DNA of 64,000 nucleotides, taken from Rosa chinensis (Eukaryota > Streptophyta > Magnoliopsida > Rosales > Rosaceae). The notes below the pieces were generated by a model. The model was not told where the DNA came from, did not search any database, and saw only the letters and a program-made list of their open reading frames with translations. Within the stretch, counting starts at the first letter, position 1; each line of letters opens with the position of its first letter. The stretch is from positions 39,678,112 to 39,742,111 of the forward strand of contig NC_037091.1 in NCBI RefSeq assembly GCF_002994745.2, in the 5' to 3' direction. Position numbers and translations under genes: made by a program. Below, piece after piece: positions 60,090 to 64,000 of the stretch.

Positions 60090-60363
60090 CATCTCCGAAA
60101 AGCGGTCTCCATCATCTTTGCTTCCCCATTCCCCTTCCACTTCTCTCTCTACGCCTAACTCTTCCACCTCAGCTCCTCCTCCCGCGCTGTTCTCGAGGCC
60201 TGCAAAGTCAAGTTCCATCTTGTCAACTTCTCCCCCACCTCGCCCATATTCCTCCTCAACCGCAGCATCGAGAATTACGCCAAATGTGGGTCTTTGGGAG
60301 ACATGTGGGAGCTATTCGACAAAATGCCTCACGCTGCCGTGACACCTCACGAAACCGTGTAGA
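60090..60363 (+). pseudogene. PPR-protein fragment
   Basis: One plus-strand frame reads VLEACKVKFHLVNF, then IFLLNRSIENYAKCGSLGDM and WELFDKMPHAAVTP, ending in a stop at about 60360. The LNRxIExYxKCGxLxDxxELFDxMP pattern is that of a plant pentatricopeptide-repeat protein of the PLS type. Only about one and a half repeats remain, so this is a scrap of a gene and not a working one. The following sequence is unusually C-rich. Confidence 0.6.
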
Positions 60364-61249
60364 ACCGCCCAGCCACGCCACCACCATGATCAGTCTAAAT
60401 CCACCATAGTCGGGCCAGCCCAGCGATCCTCCCAGACCACCAAAGCCTCGTCGTCACAGTGTCACACTGATTCTCCCAGAAACTGCCATAGCCACGTCGC
60501 CGTCATAGGTTCTAGAGATCCCCTGACGAAGCTCTTGCCTCCACAGGTCCTGGAAGTTGTCGACAACACCCCACCATCCTTGCACAATCTGACTGGCTTA
60601 CACCCCTTCGCCAAACCTCGAGCCACATCGCATTCATGAGACTACTCAGCAATAGCTTTCAAGACCAGCCCGACAGCAACCCAAATCTACATGGCGAACC
60701 AAAGCCGACGAGCACCGCCGGACGTGAAGAAAATATGGAAAACCTAGACGCAGTCCAAGTTTTTTGGAGCAAACCCGAAACTGGGTTCTTTGTGTGTTCG
60801 CTCTCCATTCCAAATAAGTAAATGTGTAAGATTTTTTTTATTCCTTCATATAGTATTTTTTTAACTATTTTTAAAAACATGGTCATAACTCATAAGTCAA
60901 TTTAGAAGAGTGATTATTTGTCAATATTTCACTAAAAGATTTTACATGATCAGTTATTATTGTTTTTTTTTTCCTCATTTTGTGAAGAACGAAGGTTAGG
61001 AAGAGTTGGAGTCAAGAAACAGAGGTGGGGTTAGAGGGAACTACTTTTGATGTAGTGTTATGGCCATAAAACAAAGAGCCAAAAAAAAAAATGCCATCAT
61101 TTTGGTTCTTCTGTTAAAAAAAATAAAATAAAACTCTTTGCATATATGCCTTAACCTAGTTATTTGTACCTTCAACGCCTTTTGCGAATTGTTGTTGAAG
61201 CAGACACAGTATTATTGAAAATTTACACTTTCACAGTTGTAAACACTAA
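60364..61249. other. C-rich then AT-rich stretch without recognisable gene
   Basis: 60364-60730 is markedly C-rich with many CCACC-type words and no stable frame across stops; from 60830 on it is AT-rich. I cannot assign either to a family. Confidence 0.5.
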
Positions 61250-61534
61250 GGCACGTTTACTTACTTGGAATGGAAAATAATCATGAACCGGAGACAACTG
61301 GAATGGGAGAAGAAAGGATTCAGTATTGATTCCGGAGGAGTTGATTCCTAAACCCATCTCCCCCCCTTCGTAATCAAATTCCTAAGTATTCAGGAATTGA
61401 TTCATTATAAGGAGGTGAGACCTACACCCATTTTGATTCATTCATGTGTTAGTAAACACAAAAATACTTTTATTCGGAATCAGAATTTCATTCATTCTGA
61501 TTCCTTTATGTGTTAGTAAAGAGTAAACGTGCCC
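61250..61534. mobile_element. Harbinger-like MITE, 285 bp
   Basis: Ends GGCACGTTTAC and GTAAACGTGCC are inverted copies, flanked by TAA on both sides (61247-61249 and 61535-61537), the duplication typical of PIF/Harbinger elements. The interior contains GAATCAGAAT/ATTCTGATTC-type inverted words. Non-coding. Confidence 0.75.
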
Positions 61535-61537
61535 TAA

Positions 61538-62046
61538 ATAAAATCAATCCCCCCATGCATAGATATAAGAATTGTAACTCACACAAAGCGTATGAAAGCG
61601 AAATATCTCATATCCTAAACTAGCAACCTTTTTTCTTGAATATATATTTATATTCAGAGTTCAAGTTTATAAATCTTGCTAATGCCCCTACATATTTATA
61701 AATTGTACAAAAATTAGAGTTTGTTTCGCACTGCTTTTCAGAGACCCAAAAACACGATTGAATTAATGCTAATCATTTCTTTAAAAAAAAAATTAATCAA
61801 ATCGAGCCTAGGGTATGAACTTGCAACCCTAGCCTTGTCTTATACCCTTTGGGCAAGGCTGATTAAGGTCGGGACGAACTTTTGCTTACTGTGCCGAACA
61901 AACAACATTCTTTGCCAAATAATGACCCCGGCTGAGATAGGGCCGGCGAGCTGTGATGTTGGAGGTATGGGCTGAGGATAGTTCTTAACTCTGAAAATTT
62001 ACCAAATTAGAAAGCTCAAAAGAAAAGAAAAAAAGAAACAAAATAT
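61538..62046. other. Spacer before the copia element
   Basis: No supported gene. 61800-61980 contains open frames (LATLALSYTLWARLIKVGTN) resembling old retroelement or host gene scraps that I cannot name. Confidence 0.45.
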
Positions 62047-62293
62047 TGGAAGTATGGTTGCAGTATGGCTGCTCCTATTCACTGTCATTAGCCTTACTTT
62101 TCACTGTTGATAGCTTACCTTACTTGTTAGAGTAGTTTAGCTAAGTTATGGGTGGGTTAAGTCCCTTAAATTAAGGCAGCTTTTCTGTTTCTTTTTCTCT
62201 TCTTTGTGTATATATAGGAAAAGCTTGTATTCAGTTTAATCAATGAAGTAAAATTAGAAAACCTTCCACAAAGTTTCTATCTTGTTTTCTTCA
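62047..62293 (+). repeat. 5' LTR of a second copia element
   Basis: It ends TTTTCTTCA immediately before the primer site TGGTATCAGAG. Its start is set at TGGAAGTATGG by the TG rule and is approximate. It has a GTATATATAGG-type promoter-like element near 62207 and AATCAATGAAGT before the end. Confidence 0.7.
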
Positions 62294-62304
62294 TGGTATC
62301 AGAG
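62294..62304 (+). other. Primer binding site (initiator tRNA-Met)
   Basis: TGGTATCAGAG follows the LTR directly, as expected for a copia element primed by initiator tRNA-Met. Confidence 0.8.
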
Positions 62305-62368
62305 AAGGCATTCAAGGCATGAGTCTGTTTTTCCTTTCTTGTGTAGTTCCTGAGTTCACCAGCTTAAG

Positions 62369-64000
62369 ATGGCTGAGAAATCTAGTTCTAAAGATGATGA
62401 GCCTCTTGCAAATTATTCTGAGGTGGAGTCTAATCCAAACCAACGTCTTAGCTCTGTTTTGTTGAATGAATTCAACTATCTTTCTTGGGCTAGAGCTGTT
62501 ACACTTGCTCTTGGAGGAAGGTCTAAGCTTGGCTATGTCAATGGAGTTATACAGAAGCCTAAAGCTGACTCTCCTACATTTGATTCTTGGCTGTGCAAGG
62601 ATCAACTCGTCATGTCTTGGCTAATCAACTCCATGGAGAGCAGAATAGCATAAATTTTCAGTTTTTCTAAGTCCTCTATGCATCTCTGGAATCATGTCAA
62701 AGAGATGTATGGAAATCATAATAATGCTGCTAGAGTTTTTCAACTCAAACGAGATATTGCTGATCTTCAACAATAAGGTAAGCCCTTTGTTCAGCATCTT
62801 GGTAGACTTACAAGTATGTGGAATGAACTAGATGTTTATAGACTTTATACTACTGAGGCTAGTGTTTTGTTAAAAAGAGCTGAGGAGGACAAGATTTTTC
62901 AGCTCCTTGCAAGCTTAAGTTTAGAATATGAAGATTTGAGAAGTCATATTCTCATGAATACTAAGCTTCCATCTTTCAACAATGTGTGTGCCACCATTCA
63001 AAGAGAAGAAGTTCAAAAAAAGGTGATGAATATGGAGACCAAGATAAGTGCATCTGAAACTAGAGCTTATGCTTCTAATCACACGCAAGCTGAAGCTAAA
63101 GTGTACAAAGGTAGGAGACCTGACTTGAAATGCAGTTACTGTGAGGGTGTTGGACATGTCAGGGATAGATGTTGGGTTCTCTATCCTGAGAAAAAGCTAA
63201 AGTTTCTAAAGGAAGGTAAAAGCTCTCAAAAAGGCTGGAATTCACCAAAAGCAAATCTGGCAGCAGCTTCTTCTACTCATCCTGAGGGTATGCTGAACTT
63301 CACCTCCAATCCCACTACTCTAATCAATGAATTTGCGGCCTATCTCAGCAAGAAGCAGATGCATGGTGGAAGTGAAGAACCAGCTATGGCTGGGATTGAA
63401 GGTCACACTGCACTCCTTGGGAAGTTTGTTGGTTTTCTTGCTGAAACTGACTGTGTCCCTCTTGAAGAAGCTTCAGGTATTCTAAAATCCTTCTCAACTG
63501 CTCTCAATGTTTGTGCTATGGATGACTATTGGATTATAGACTTAGGAGTTATGAATCACATGACAAATAAGCTCGAAAATTTGCATGATTTTGAAAAATT
63601 GTCCATCCCTTCTAAAGTTTCAATAGCAAATGGCAAAGGAGTTTCTGTTTTGGTAAAGGGAAAACTAAAACTACTTTCTGGTTTCATTGAGTCAGTTGCG
63701 CTTTATGTCCCTTCCTTTCCTTTTCAACTTCCATCCATAGGAAAAATTATACATACCTTAAAATGCCTTGTCATTTCCTCTCCTTATAATGTTATATTTC
63801 AGGATCTCATCACCAAGAAGAAGATTGGTGAAGGTTTCTTCTTGAATGGACTTTATTATCTATCAAAAAACTCTTTTGTCTCCAAGGCTTGTCAAGCTAG
63901 TTCAAGTTTAGCACAAGATCATCACCTGTGGCATCAACGTTTGGCTCATCTTTCTGAGAAAGTGTTGTCTTTTTTGTTCCCAAATATGTGCAAGGTAACT
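62369..64000 (+). pseudogene. Copia gag-protease region, incomplete and broken
   Basis: The ATG at 62369 opens a gag with ERLS-type sequence LNEFNYLSWARAVTLALGGR, then (after a stop at about 62651) HLWNHVKEMYGNHNNAARVF, a second stop near 62776, and a CCHC knuckle (CSYCEGVGHVRDRCW, about 63134). The protease active site reads WIIDLGVMNHMTN, with D-L-G where D-S-G is usual. GAG-pre-integrase starts near 63900 (HHLWHQRLAHLSEKVL). The element continues past the window. Two nonsense codons and the altered protease make it defective. Confidence 0.85.

Noticed and set aside
59958..60218. Minus-strand Glu-rich frame
   Set aside because: It is antisense to the PPR fragment and its Ser/Pro-rich lead; acidic content is a by-product.

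Overview
This window is a repeat-rich piece of plant nuclear DNA. The organism is almost certainly a eudicot and perhaps a member of the Rosaceae; the family is my impression from the repeats, not something I could search. Only one gene looks like an intact host gene: a five-exon L-ascorbate oxidase on the minus strand (26533-29185). Nearly everything else is transposable elements nested inside one another, plus scraps of host genes.

Layout. (a) 1-25890 is the wreck of one old Ty3/gypsy element that I assign to the Tat lineage. Its pol (protease, RT, RNase H, integrase) reads on the minus strand at about 19700-25890. A separate antisense ORF on the plus strand (putative gypsy-type transposon domain followed by a long coiled coil) lies at about 420-18190. 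The antisense ORF is split by a hAT-like element (2403-3559, itself holding a foldback MITE), a solo LTR with a CGCGG duplication (3743-6563) and a complete 10.4-kb CACTA transposon with an ATA duplication (CACTA-1, 6611-17036). The pol is split by another solo LTR (21061-23529). (b) 25900-33470 holds the ascorbate oxidase gene with its flanks and a copia LTR remnant. (c) 33480-34751 is a gag fragment of the same type and orientation as the pol of (a), so the oxidase lies between gag-like and pol-like halves. (d) A second, decayed CACTA element (CACTA-2) starts at 34752 inside that gag. Within it sits a copia element (35292-40000) with two identical 178-bp LTRs and a CTTTC duplication, yet with broken reading frames and most of gag missing. 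(e) 42567-47823 is the degenerate CACTA-2 transposase region, interrupted by a MITE and an LTR fragment; a single exon of an LST8-like WD40 gene follows. (f) About 48612-53170 is a partly tandem-duplicated segment carrying a wall-associated-kinase exon and two Mutator-like insertions with 9-bp duplications, one of them inside a MITE. (g) 53190-62000 holds RNase H and PPR gene scraps, a Mutator-like element, a solo LTR in minus orientation and a small Harbinger-like MITE. (h) 62047-64000 is the 5' part of another copia element that runs off the window.

How the parts work together. CACTA-1 carries the usual two genes: a TNP2-type transposase with Transposase-associated, tnp2 and DUF4216 regions, and an En/Spm-type (Ptta) DNA-binding protein fused to a ULP1/C48-type cysteine protease with all catalytic residues visible. 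The TNP2 frame has two breaks, so it is probably not autonomous as sequenced. The copia element at 35292-40000 moved very recently but cannot encode its own proteins, so it was probably mobilised in trans. No bacterial-type system, CRISPR array, tRNA or rRNA was seen.
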